Source of the DNA: Algibacter mikhailovii
Lineage (GTDB): Bacteria > Bacteroidota > Bacteroidia > Flavobacteriales > Flavobacteriaceae
DNA: 64,000 bases
Assembly: GCF_014651495.1 (NCBI RefSeq)
Contig: NZ_BMWZ01000005.1
Coordinates: 355,818-419,817, forward strand
Direction: 5' to 3'
In this document: positions 18,960 to 27,451 of the stretch, piece after piece
Numbering within the stretch: the stretch's first letter is position 1
How the letters are laid out: each line of letters begins with the position of its first letter
Made by a program: the position numbers and the translations under genes
The notes under the pieces: model-generated
The model's database searches: none
Told to the model about the DNA's origin: nothing
What the model saw: the letters and a program-made list of their open reading frames with translations, nothing else

Positions 18960-19529
18960 TTAATTCGCGTTCTTTTTTCTTAGTCGGCTTAATGTTTCTG
19001 GAGTGATACCTAGCATTGAAGCAATGTATTGCAGCGGCACATGGTTAAATAGTTGCGGGTCTGCCTTAAATAAGGCATCAAATCGTTGTTGTGAAGATGT
19101 ATGAAGTTGAGATAGTATTTTTTGTTCTAAAAGGGCAAAGGAATGTGCTAGTAAATGATTATCAAACTCCAACCATTTCGGTTGTTGTTTACATAGTGTA
19201 AAATGGGATTCTCTATCAATAATATGCAGTTTACAATCCGTTATGGCTTGTATGTTCCAAAAATTGGTGGTCTGAAAAACAAAGCTTGATAAAGAGGTAA
19301 TAAATTTACCACTACTGCCAATCCAAAAGGTGACTTCTTTACCGTCTACAATATCAAACATTCTTAAATACCCAGTATCAATAAAAGCCATTTGTGTACA
19401 TAGTTTGCCAGCTCTTAAGAAAAAGTCCCCTTTTTTTAAATCACGCGTATAGAAAGAAGAAAGAATAACCTCTATGCTAGAGGTATCTATTTGAGTTTCT
19501 TTAGTAATGCATTGTTTTAATGAATCCAA
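18960..19529 (-). CDS. Crp/Fnr-family transcriptional regulator
   Basis: A 189-residue regulator with a cyclic-nucleotide-binding-like beta-roll (about residues 20-120: LKKGDFFLRAGKLCTQMAFIDTGYLRMF) and a C-terminal winged-helix. The recognition segment is HVPLQYIASMLGITPETLSRLRK. The phosphate-binding cassette of true cAMP-binding Crp is not conserved, as is usual for this Bacteroidota group, so the signal is unknown. It is upstream of the four-helix membrane protein, which it may control. Confidence 0.85.
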   Translation of the reverse strand: MDSLKQCITKETQIDTSSIEVILSSFYTRDLKKGDFFLRAGKLCTQMAFIDTGYLRMFDIVDGKEVTFWIGSSGKFITSLSSFVFQTTNFWNIQAITDCKLHIIDRESHFTLCKQQPKWLEFDNHLLAHSFALLEQKILSQLHTSSQQRFDALFKADPQLFNHVPLQYIASMLGITPETLSRLRKKNAN

Positions 19530-19584
19530 TTATATTACTTTTTACCAGTGGGCCTTATACTATAAATAGGTGTTTGATAGGAAT

Positions 19585-20016
19585 TCAAGATGATGTGTCG
19601 GCAATAATTTTCCACTCGCCGTTTATCTTCTTAAAAATAATCATGAAAATACCGTCGGCATTTCCAACCTCGCGCTTTATATGGTATTCACCTAATACAT
19701 AATAAGCATCTTCACTTATAGGGCTAATATCATTAATTTTAAAGCTTAATTTACCAGTATGGTCTTGAGTAGGGTAGGCTTTTTTATAGCGCTTTAAAGT
19801 GGCTTTCCACCCATAAGTCACACCATTGGAACCATAAAATTTTAAAGAGTCACTTTTCCAATACCCCTTCATGAAGCCTTCAAGATCATTATTAGACCAT
19901 GCTATGCGCTGTTTTTTTAAAACCTTATTTATGGCTTTAATATCGGCTTCTGCATTGTTTTGAGCATAAGTGGCACAGGTGCAAACGATGCATAAAAGTA
20001 TAATTAGTTTTTTCAT
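19585..20016 (-). CDS. Secreted NTF2-like (DUF4440/SnoaL-type) protein
   Basis: A small exported protein of 143 residues from the ATG at 20016, chosen because it opens a signal peptide (MKKLIILLCIVCTCATYAQ); the frame extends upstream to 20070. The mature part (INKVLKKQRIAWSNNDLEGFMKGYWKSDSLKFYG, TYGWKATLKRYKKAYP, GNADGIFMIIFKKINGEWKIIADTSS) matches the nuclear-transport-factor-2-like fold of DUF4440 proteins. These proteins bind or act on small molecules, but no catalytic residues can be assigned. It lies upstream of the Crp-like gene on the same strand. Confidence 0.75.
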   Translation of the reverse strand: MKKLIILLCIVCTCATYAQNNAEADIKAINKVLKKQRIAWSNNDLEGFMKGYWKSDSLKFYGSNGVTYGWKATLKRYKKAYPTQDHTGKLSFKINDISPISEDAYYVLGEYHIKREVGNADGIFMIIFKKINGEWKIIADTSS

Positions 20017-20250
20017 TTTGAATACGTTAAGATTTTGGGTATAAGAATTTTTATGAAGTAAATGTAACAAAATATTGTTTTATGACGTCAATCATCGATG
20101 AAATTGACTTTATGATTGGTTTTATCTGTAGTTAAAATCGATTGGTCGAAAAAATGATAGGTTAACTTATCATCTTTATTACTTTTATCAGGCAATTTAA
20201 GTATTGTTCTCCCTCAAGTTTTGCTATTAACTATTTAAAATCACTTAATT

Positions 20251-20529
20251 ATGAATTTGGAAATTACAAACTGTAACAATTTTTTTAAAGTAAAAGGTAC
20301 CCTAAATAAAGGTAATGTGGCTTTGTTTAAATATGAATTAAAGGATGTATTTGAAAAAAGAGATCAAGTTACCATAAGTATTAAGGACATTACAGGGATG
20401 GATAAATACGGTGTTCACGCCATGGCACAATTGCATGAAGAGGCTTTGTCTAAAAACAAAAAACTCTCAATAATAGGCTATGGTTGTAAAGATCTTTATG
20501 ATCATTTTAAATCTGGCAACGCCGCTTAA
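20251..20529 (+). CDS. STAS-domain-like small protein
   Basis: A 92-residue protein resembling a stand-alone STAS domain (anti-anti-sigma fold): a first strand FFKVKGTLNKGN, a helix LFKYELKDVFEKRDQ, the strand VTISIKDITGMDKYGVHAMAQL where STAS proteins carry the phosphorylatable serine, and LSIIGYGCKDLYDHF. At the usual Ser position the sequence is MDKYGVH, so phosphorylation control is doubtful. Similar small proteins are common in Flavobacteriaceae. It is isolated and converges on the DUF4407 gene. Confidence 0.6.
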   Translation: MNLEITNCNNFFKVKGTLNKGNVALFKYELKDVFEKRDQVTISIKDITGMDKYGVHAMAQLHEEALSKNKKLSIIGYGCKDLYDHFKSGNAA

Positions 20530-20531
20530 AA

Positions 20532-21632
20532 TTATAATATATTTTTTTGCTGTTTATAAAAAGCATCGGCTTGTAACTGCATGAGTTCCTTTGCTTTTTT
20601 GCGCTCATATGCGTATAAATCATCTTCTTGCTGAAGATCATTATAAATGCGATCATTTATAGCGAAATCTGTTTGGAGCATGGCTTCTCTTTGGTTTTTA
20701 TTTTGAAGAACGTTTGTTTTTACGGCGGTTTCTAAATCCTCTAATTTAAAGTCATAGGCCCCCTTAGGAGAAAGTAATTTTGCTAAGATTGGAGATGTTT
20801 CAATAGCTAAAAATAGCAGGAATATAAAAAATGATGGGAGCCAGGGGAGTTTGTTCAATGCATTAACACGGGCCATTAAACCATCAAAATTATTTATTAT
20901 GGGCTGAGAGCGCGTAATGGCAGCTTTGTATTGCGTATTTAGCTGGTCTATTTGCGCTTCATGGGCTTTGATTTTTTTTCTGTTTTCTAGTTTTAGTTCA
21001 TTTAATTCTGCTAATAGCGCATCATGCTTTTCTCTTTTTTCTTTATATACAGGACCCTTTCCTAAAAGTCTGGTTCCTGCTGTGCCTTCAGCTTCAGAAA
21101 TATAAGTGTTATATAGTTGATTAACCTCGGTTTCTTTTGTTTTAATGTCTTCCTGTAAAGCTAAAATAGAACTATTGAGAGCTTCAATTTTAGGATTGTA
21201 TTGCGCCGCTATTTGATCTTTATTAGCAAGGGTTAATTCATTTTTTTGCTCCAACAATACCTGATTAATTTCTTTTTCAAAAATCTTTAATTCTAAAGGC
21301 TTAGAAATTACAATGGCTATAATTACAGCAAGTATAACTCTTGGAATGGCCTGAATGAATTCATCAAAAAAGTGGCCTGTTTTTTTAATTGTAGAAACAA
21401 TGTAACGGTCTAGATTAAAAATGAGTAAACCCCAGATGAGTCCGAAGAAAATACTAGAATACAAAGTGTCAAAAACCGTGTAAAGGGCATAACTAGATGC
21501 GATAAAAGCCATAACTGCTGTAAAGAAAACCGTGGCCCCTACACCAGCATATTTATTTTGTTCACCTTTTGAGCACTGATTTAAAATATCGGTATCTGCA
21601 CCCGAGCAGATAATGAAGAATTGCTTTAACAT
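20532..21632 (-). CDS. DUF4407 membrane protein with coiled coil
   Basis: A 366-residue protein with two N-terminal membrane helix pairs (about residues 30-50 and 60-80, then 95-115), a long charged coiled coil (about 120-245) and another membrane segment (WLPSFFIFLLFLAIETSPILAKLL, about 260-285). The N-terminal GADTDILNQCSKGEQNKYAGVGATVFFTAVMAF layout is typical of DUF4407. Function is unknown. It converges on the STAS-like gene with a gap of two bases and faces the EamA gene upstream without an obvious shared transcript. Confidence 0.82.
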   Translation of the reverse strand: MLKQFFIICSGADTDILNQCSKGEQNKYAGVGATVFFTAVMAFIASSYALYTVFDTLYSSIFFGLIWGLLIFNLDRYIVSTIKKTGHFFDEFIQAIPRVILAVIIAIVISKPLELKIFEKEINQVLLEQKNELTLANKDQIAAQYNPKIEALNSSILALQEDIKTKETEVNQLYNTYISEAEGTAGTRLLGKGPVYKEKREKHDALLAELNELKLENRKKIKAHEAQIDQLNTQYKAAITRSQPIINNFDGLMARVNALNKLPWLPSFFIFLLFLAIETSPILAKLLSPKGAYDFKLEDLETAVKTNVLQNKNQREAMLQTDFAINDRIYNDLQQEDDLYAYERKKAKELMQLQADAFYKQQKNIL

Positions 21633-21716
21633 AATGATTGATTTTGATTGATGATTGACTATAAGAACGTTAAAGTTGATGATTTGTTACATAATCTTAG
21701 TCAAAACTATCATAAA

Positions 21717-22577
21717 TCACCCTTTTCTAGAGCGCATACTTTCAATAAATACTGTCGCTAGAATAAGGCTTCCGCCAATAAAAGTGTTCAGTGTTGGAAT
21801 TTCATTTAAAAAGAAAAACGCAATGATAATTCCGCAAATAGGTTGGGCGCTACCAATAATACTGGCTGTGCTTACTGAGAAATATCTTAGGCTTCCAATA
21901 AATAAAGAATGACCTATGGCGGTAGTAACTAGGCCTAATAAAATTAAATAAGGGAGTTGTGTGTCAATATTATCAATATTCATGGTAAACATAATTGGTA
22001 GTAGTATGATGCTGACTATGATTACCTGTTGGGTCATAAGAACGGTGCCGTTATATTGATTTACATGTTGTTTTAATATTAAATTTCTTAAGGCATAGCA
22101 CAGGGCTGATAAAAGTCCAAAACATATCCCTTTAAGTTGGGTGTTTTCAAAGTTAAATTCTGGAGCGAGGATGTAAATACCTATTAAAACTATAATAGCC
22201 AAAAGGACATGAATAGGATTAAATTTTGTTTTGGTAAATAGCGGTTCTAGAATGGCCGTCATTACGGGAAATGTAAACATAGACAACATACCTAAAGCCA
22301 CATTAGAAAGTTTTAAGGCATAAAAATAGGTAAGCCAATGGGCGCCCAATAGAAGCGCACTAAGTAGAATAGTAGGTGCGTCTTTTTTTGATTTTAGTTT
22401 TATGCTAGACTTTTTAAAAAGACAAAAAATAAACAGGAAAACTGCTGCGATGGCACTTCTACACCAAATGATTACTGGTGTAGGTAAATCTATATATTTT
22501 CCAAGGCTACCTGAAGTACTAATGAGAATAGTAGCGAGACCTAATAATAGGAGGTGATTGGTGTGTTGGTTTTTCAT
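21717..22577 (-). CDS. EamA/DMT-family exporter
   Basis: An inner-membrane drug/metabolite transporter of 286 residues with ten predicted helices in two EamA repeats (repeat one about 8-135, repeat two about 150-280). The first helix region ILISTSGSLGKYIDLPTPVIIWCRSAIAAVFL and the second-repeat signature GLVTTAIGHSLFIGSLRYFSVSTASIIGSAQPICGIII are typical. The substrate cannot be told. It is single, with the dipeptidase gene following on the same strand after about 125 bases. Confidence 0.88.
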   Translation of the reverse strand: MKNQHTNHLLLLGLATILISTSGSLGKYIDLPTPVIIWCRSAIAAVFLFIFCLFKKSSIKLKSKKDAPTILLSALLLGAHWLTYFYALKLSNVALGMLSMFTFPVMTAILEPLFTKTKFNPIHVLLAIIVLIGIYILAPEFNFENTQLKGICFGLLSALCYALRNLILKQHVNQYNGTVLMTQQVIIVSIILLPIMFTMNIDNIDTQLPYLILLGLVTTAIGHSLFIGSLRYFSVSTASIIGSAQPICGIIIAFFFLNEIPTLNTFIGGSLILATVFIESMRSRKG

Positions 22578-22702
22578 GAGATACGCTAATTTGTCTTAGC
22601 GATAGTAAATGTTAATTTCTTGCAGACTTCGTTTTCAGGCAAAACTATGAATATATACCTCCACTTATATTTAGTTTTTATAAAAAGATAATACGGTCCT
22701 CG

Positions 22703-24091
22703 TTATTTTGATAAGGCAGTAAAGTGTTTATAGAATAAAGGAATGGTCCCTATTCCTTTTAGGTAATTCCACACCCCAAAATGTTCATTAGGCGAGTGAA
22801 TGGCATCACTGTCTAGCCCAAATCCCATTAAGATTGTTTTGCTTTTTAACTCTTTTTCAAAAAGAGCCACTATCGGGATGCTGCCTCCACTCCGTTGAGG
22901 AATAGGTGTTTTTCCAAAGGCCTCTTTATAAGCTTTGCTTGCTGCTTGATAACCAATGCTGTCTATGGGGGTTACGTAACCTTGCCCACCGTGATGGGGG
23001 TTTACTTTAATGTTAACACCTTTTGGGGCAATACTTTCGAAATGCGTTTTAAAGCGTTGAGTGATTTCTTCCCAATCTTGATGGGGGACTAAACGCATTG
23101 AGATTTTAGCATAAGCTTTACTTGGGATTACTGTTTTAGCACCTTCACCAATGTAACCTCCCCAAATACCGTTAACATCCAGGGTTGGTCTTATAGAATT
23201 TCGTTCGTTAGTCGAGTAGCCTTTTTCACCGTAGACCGCTTCAATATCTAATGCTTTTTGATAGCTTTCTAGGCTAAAAGGCGCTTTCGCCATTTCTTTC
23301 CGTTCAGCCTGCGAGAGTTCTTCCACTTTATCATAAAAACCAGGAATGGTAATTCGATTGTTTTCATCGTGTAAAGACGCAATCATTTTTGTTAATACAT
23401 TTATGGGGTTAGCCACTGCACCACCATATAATCCTGAATGTAAATCTCGATTAGGTCCGGTAAGTTCAACTTCAACATAACTAAGGCCTCTGAGTCCAGT
23501 GGTAATAGAAGGTACATCGTTTGCTATCATTCCAGTATCCGAAATAAGAATGACGTCATTCTTTAGTTTATCATGATTGTTTTTTACAAACGTAGCAAGA
23601 TTAGCGCTGCCCACTTCTTCTTCGCCTTCAATCATGAATTTGACATTACAAGGCAATTGATTTGTCGCTGTCATAAATTCCATAGCCTTAACATGCATGT
23701 ACATTTGACCTTTGTCATCACAAGCCCCTCGCGCAAAAATGGCGCCGTCAGGGTGCTTATCTGTGGGTTTAATCACGGGTTCAAAAGGAGGTGAATCCCA
23801 AAGTTCTATTGGGTCAGGCGGCTGTACGTCATAATGCCCGTAAACTAAGATGGTAGGTAGGTTCTTATCAATTATTTTTTCACCATACACTATAGGGTAT
23901 CCAGCAGTTTCACAAATTTCAACCTTTGAGCAGCCTGCTTTTTCAAGACTAGTTTTAACCGTTTCTGCGGTTTTGAGAACATCATTTTTGAATGCCGAAT
24001 CAGCACTAATAGATGGGATTTTAAGGAGCTCAATAAGCTCGTTTAAAAAACGGCTTTTATGTTCTGAAATATAAGATTGTATCTGATTCAT
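22703..24091 (-). CDS. M20-family dipeptidase (metallopeptidase)
   Basis: A cytoplasmic zinc dipeptidase or deacylase of the M20 family, 462 residues. Metal-site motifs are TILVYGHYDVQPPDP (His and Asp), ACDDKGQMYMH (bridging Asp), MIEGEEEVGSANL (catalytic Glu-Glu) and the C-terminal IHSPNEHFGV (His). The dimerisation/lid domain spans about residues 190-320, including DLHSGLYGGAVANPINVL. It resembles the group called 'dipeptidase' or carnosinase-like in Bacteroidota. No peptide-uptake genes are adjacent. Confidence 0.92.
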   Translation of the reverse strand: MNQIQSYISEHKSRFLNELIELLKIPSISADSAFKNDVLKTAETVKTSLEKAGCSKVEICETAGYPIVYGEKIIDKNLPTILVYGHYDVQPPDPIELWDSPPFEPVIKPTDKHPDGAIFARGACDDKGQMYMHVKAMEFMTATNQLPCNVKFMIEGEEEVGSANLATFVKNNHDKLKNDVILISDTGMIANDVPSITTGLRGLSYVEVELTGPNRDLHSGLYGGAVANPINVLTKMIASLHDENNRITIPGFYDKVEELSQAERKEMAKAPFSLESYQKALDIEAVYGEKGYSTNERNSIRPTLDVNGIWGGYIGEGAKTVIPSKAYAKISMRLVPHQDWEEITQRFKTHFESIAPKGVNIKVNPHHGGQGYVTPIDSIGYQAASKAYKEAFGKTPIPQRSGGSIPIVALFEKELKSKTILMGFGLDSDAIHSPNEHFGVWNYLKGIGTIPLFYKHFTALSK

Positions 24092-24153
24092 AAATTCTTT
24101 TTAAAGGATGTACTCAAAAGTATAAAAAAAGAAAGTTTTTTGAGACTATTAAG

Positions 24154-24183
24154 TTTGCAATTTAAAAATCTTGTTTATATTTG
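24154..24183 (+). promoter_or_regulatory. Bacteroidota-type promoter of tRNA-Leu
   Basis: A -33 TTTG (24154-24157) and a -7 TATATTTG (24176-24183) are separated by 18 bases, close to the Bacteroidota consensus. The tRNA 5' end lies 11 bases after the -7 box. Confidence 0.8.
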
Positions 24184-24193
24184 CAGTCCTTTT

Positions 24194-24275
24194 GCGGGCG
24201 TGGTGGAATTGGTAGACACGCTAGACTTAGGATCTAGTGCCGCGAGGTGTGGGAGTTCGAGTCTCCCCGCCCGCA
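24194..24275 (+). tRNA. tRNA-Leu (anticodon UAG)
   Basis: A complete cloverleaf of 82 nt. The acceptor stem GCGGGCG pairs with CGCCCGC, the D-loop has TGGTAGAC, and the anticodon stem CTAGA/TCTAG frames the loop CTTAGGA with anticodon TAG at 24228-24230. A long class-II variable arm and the GTTCGAGTC T-loop follow, and the discriminator base is A. Together with the class-II arm the anticodon identifies leucine. CCA is not encoded. A terminator follows 12 bases later. Confidence 0.97.
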
Positions 24276-24286
24276 CTGTATAAAAG

Positions 24287-24320
24287 GAAAAGCCGAAGAG
24301 AAATCTTCGGCTTTTTTGTT
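24287..24320 (+). terminator. Terminator of tRNA-Leu
   Basis: A perfect 12-bp stem AAAAGCCGAAGA/TCTTCGGCTTTT (24288-24299 with 24304-24315) followed by more T. Confidence 0.9.
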
Positions 24321-24587
24321 TTTGTAAGTTTAACGATTACTTATCAACTTTTTTAAATAGCCTAAAATTATTCGTTGTGTCTAATTTTGAAATTATTTCG
24401 ATTATATTTTTGACATTACTATCAAATAAGTGTCATTAAGGATTCTTTGCCGTTTAGATTCATTTTTACTTCCCTTATAAAAACTTAATAGAACTCATTC
24501 TTTGTTTATTGTAATGAGATATGAGGTTGTAAGTATTAATCCATACCGACCAGTTTTGTAAAATATTTTATTTTTTTAAAGATAAAA
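24321..24587. other. AT-rich non-coding stretch between tRNA-Leu and the GH16 gene
   Basis: No frame, repeat or RNA-like structure is recognised here. It is the boundary between the housekeeping segment and the polysaccharide utilisation locus. Confidence 0.4.
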
Positions 24588-24622
24588 GGCTATCACTCAA
24601 ACAAAGTTTGTTTGTGATAGCC
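24575..24622 (-). terminator. Terminator downstream of the GH16 gene
   Basis: Stem GGCTATCAC/GTGATAGCC (24588-24596 with 24614-24622). An inner AACAAA/TTTGTT pairing extends it. On the minus strand it is followed by TTTTATCTTT, so it serves the GH16 gene whose stop lies about 65 bases before. Confidence 0.75.
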
Positions 24623-24684
24623 CTCTAAATAATAATTACACTTTTTTGAATATTGTTAAAAACTAATAGAAAACATTATGGTCT

Positions 24685-27003
24685 CTATTGTTGTGTGATT
24701 TTAACATTATCTATGGAAACTTTACCTCTATTGTGCACACCAATAATAGCGTAATAATCACTTATAGATCCTGTTGAAATTGTAGTTGAAATACTGCCTG
24801 TTTGTCCCGTTAAAAGCGTTTTTTGATTCCACCCCTTATTTGAGCCTCCTTGTGTTTTAGATTTCGAGATAACATAAACATAAGCAGCATCTCCAGCAGT
24901 TTTTAATACCTTATAATCAAATTCTATTTTATAAGTTTTGTTTGCTTCCATTTTTTTTTCTGGAGAGAAATAGAATTCATGAAAGGCATTAGTAGGCAAA
25001 TTCATGGTGTTTACGCGCCATGCCGTAGAGTTGTCAATCAAATCAACAGCCTTGGTTGCCAAAATTACTCTAGGATAAACTGTTGAGGATATTTGATTTG
25101 CTCCAGCACTGTTTATTTCGAATTTTGTATTCGAATTAAAATCTTGAATAAAGGGAGGTGTGCCTCCTCCTGTATTAACGTTAATATTTATTACATCGTT
25201 AATCCAACCCTGAGAAGTTGAATTTGTATATACCTTAATTTCATGAGCTCCAGCTGTTAAACCTGTTAGGTCAAACGAATATGGCGACATATTCTTATGA
25301 CCTTTATAAACACCATCTACCTTAATTTCTGCAAAAGTCACATCTCCAGTTGATTTTGCATTAACAGTCAAAGAAGTTGACGTAATTGTTGCACCAACAC
25401 TAGGGCTTGTAATTGAAATTGTTCCTCCTGTCGACGGCGGAGGCGTAGTACTACCTTCTTGTCCAGTTTCTGCACCTGTTTCTCCTTGAATAATAATATC
25501 ATCAATGATATAGGCGCAATTTTTATATAAACCTAGCAACAAGTTATAATCATTACGTGATGGTGTAAACGAAAACTCTAATCGACCTTGATTATCTTGA
25601 TTTGTACCAGAACCATGAATAGAATATGACGCTATTTGTTTAGGTGATGCTCCAACAGCTTCCGATTGCACAATTGCATAAGCGTATGCGCCAGACACTC
25701 TTTCAGCGGCCTTATAATTAATAGTAACGGTATAATTTACCCCAGATTTAAACATCCCTGTAGGTGTAGAAAAAGCTTCAAACCAATCTCCTGATTTTCC
25801 TCTAGAATCGATAAATAATGACTTGTCTCCGTTAATTACCTCTATTTTTGTCGTTGGTGTGGCATTAGCTATCCCCGTATTATTGGCAGAAGTTGCCGCT
25901 TTTTGCGTAGAGATTCTAACATAATCTTTATTAAACTTCTTAGCGGCTAAATCATGAATTTTATCAATGGTAATGTCTTCAAAATCATATCTATTTGTAG
26001 CTCTAGAACCATGTTTAGCATCTTCCATTGCTTGAATAGCAGCGTAGTTACTATATTGATAATATTTAACATAATCAATATCCATGTTTAAAGGTAATTC
26101 GCTAGGGTTAATCGCACCGGCAAAATTAGTACCTCCAGCCGCTAAATTTAATATTATGTAATGCTCTGCAATAGGTACAGCCTCTCCAGTATATCTAGCT
26201 TTTTGAACACCATCAACATAAAGAATAATCTCGTCAGGATTCCACTCTAAAGTAAATACCTTCCAGACGTTCGGTGTTGTGCCAATGTCAACTCCCGAAG
26301 AGTTAGCCTTCCAGCTTTGCGGAGATATATCTGTACCTCCATATCCATCCCAAAATAGGCCATAGTTAATTTTGTTTTTGGTACTGTAAATTGATGGAAA
26401 ATGCTCCATAGCGTCTATCTCTGCGCCATATGGACGGTAAATATTATCAGATTCTGGCATTAACCAAAAAGCAGGCCAAGTCCCAGCATTTCCAGGCATT
26501 TTAATTTTTGCCTCAATAAGACCATATTTTAATTTACCTTGATCTGTCGATTTTCCCATAACGCACCCACTGGCATAAGGTAAGGTATGACCTCTTAGAC
26601 TTACTGTTGGCTTATTTTCTAGTTTAAACCTCATGGATTTACCGTCCGATGCGGTGGCATCATTAATATAAGAAATTTGTCCTGTTTTATAGGCAGCTCC
26701 TTCATGAGCGCTAATATTGAAACTTCCTCCTACAGGAGCTTCATGGGCATTACTTACACCATAATCATAAATGTAATTTTTTCTCCATTTAGAACTGTCA
26801 AAAGAACCAAATTGATCTTCCCAAACTAAAGTAAATCCAGCTTTAGAACTGGCATTTGTTCCTGCAACCACATTCAAATCACTTTGAGGTGCTGCTTCTA
26901 AATATTTCTCAACTAGGTCAAATTCATCCTGCTTTTCGCAGGAAGGAAAAAGTAGAAAAGTCAATGAAATAGAAAGTAATAATAATTTAAATTTTGTATT
27001 CAT
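24685..27003 (-). CDS. GH16 glycan endohydrolase lipoprotein with Ig-like and CBM-like domains
   Basis: A surface or periplasmic lipoprotein (signal ending LLFPSC, Cys22) with a GH16 catalytic domain at about residues 55-315. The active-site motif AEIDAMEHF has nucleophile Glu195, Asp197 and acid/base Glu200. Flanking sequences WPAFWLMPESD and VDYVKYY are typical of the laminarinase-like group. Downstream are a carbohydrate-binding-like beta domain (about 335-510), a Pro/Thr linker (PPPSTGG), an Ig-like domain (about 530-610) and a second CBM4/9-like domain (about 620-772). GH16 enzymes cut beta-1,3(4)-glucans or beta-galactans inside the chain; which one cannot be told from the motif. The gene is monocistronic, on the same strand as GH20 and GH3. 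Confidence 0.88.
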   Translation of the reverse strand: MNTKFKLLLLSISLTFLLFPSCEKQDEFDLVEKYLEAAPQSDLNVVAGTNASSKAGFTLVWEDQFGSFDSSKWRKNYIYDYGVSNAHEAPVGGSFNISAHEGAAYKTGQISYINDATASDGKSMRFKLENKPTVSLRGHTLPYASGCVMGKSTDQGKLKYGLIEAKIKMPGNAGTWPAFWLMPESDNIYRPYGAEIDAMEHFPSIYSTKNKINYGLFWDGYGGTDISPQSWKANSSGVDIGTTPNVWKVFTLEWNPDEIILYVDGVQKARYTGEAVPIAEHYIILNLAAGGTNFAGAINPSELPLNMDIDYVKYYQYSNYAAIQAMEDAKHGSRATNRYDFEDITIDKIHDLAAKKFNKDYVRISTQKAATSANNTGIANATPTTKIEVINGDKSLFIDSRGKSGDWFEAFSTPTGMFKSGVNYTVTINYKAAERVSGAYAYAIVQSEAVGASPKQIASYSIHGSGTNQDNQGRLEFSFTPSRNDYNLLLGLYKNCAYIIDDIIIQGETGAETGQEGSTTPPPSTGGTISITSPSVGATITSTSLTVNAKSTGDVTFAEIKVDGVYKGHKNMSPYSFDLTGLTAGAHEIKVYTNSTSQGWINDVININVNTGGGTPPFIQDFNSNTKFEINSAGANQISSTVYPRVILATKAVDLIDNSTAWRVNTMNLPTNAFHEFYFSPEKKMEANKTYKIEFDYKVLKTAGDAAYVYVISKSKTQGGSNKGWNQKTLLTGQTGSISTTISTGSISDYYAIIGVHNRGKVSIDNVKITQQ

Positions 27004-27451
27004 GTTTATAAGTTTTTATTAATTAATCTTAGTGTTTTTATTAATAGCTAATACTTACTTTTCTCTCATAGGCATATTGATTTAAATGTTTATCTTATTT
27101 AGTTTTATGAAAAATTAATTCAGTAAAATTTATATTTAATCCAATAATTAAATATTCTTCAACATAAGCTTGTTCTTCATTAGTAAAAGGATTAGTAGCC
27201 CAACCTCATGGCGATTTGGATGTTATTTTTATTTGTAAACGGTTGTTATCTCAAATTCATCTGAAGAATTTAGCATAAACCATAAGTTATACTTGGTCTT
27301 GCAGAAGTAAGCGCTTCTGATACAAGGAAGGTTTTGTATTTACAATTTCAATAATAATTGGGACATTCTTTTAGCTAGAGAAACATTAACACAATAAAAG
27401 AGAATAGAATAAGGAGGACTCTATTATCATGTTTTCTTGGTAAAAAGGGTC
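27004..27451. other. Intergenic region with a possible gene remnant
   Basis: No intact gene. On the minus strand a protein-like frame without ATG (27095-27205, continuing past a TGA at 27206-27208 towards about 27250) reads GWATNPFTNEEQAYVEEY and ends at TAA 27095-27097. It may be the tail of a decayed enzyme, but in such AT-rich DNA a short open frame can be chance. No 16-bp operator is present. Confidence 0.25.

Noticed and set aside
24685..27003. Reading the GH16 gene as a chitinase because GlcNAc genes are close
   Set aside because: The EIDAME active site is GH16; no GH18 DxxDxDxE motif is present. Substrate left open.
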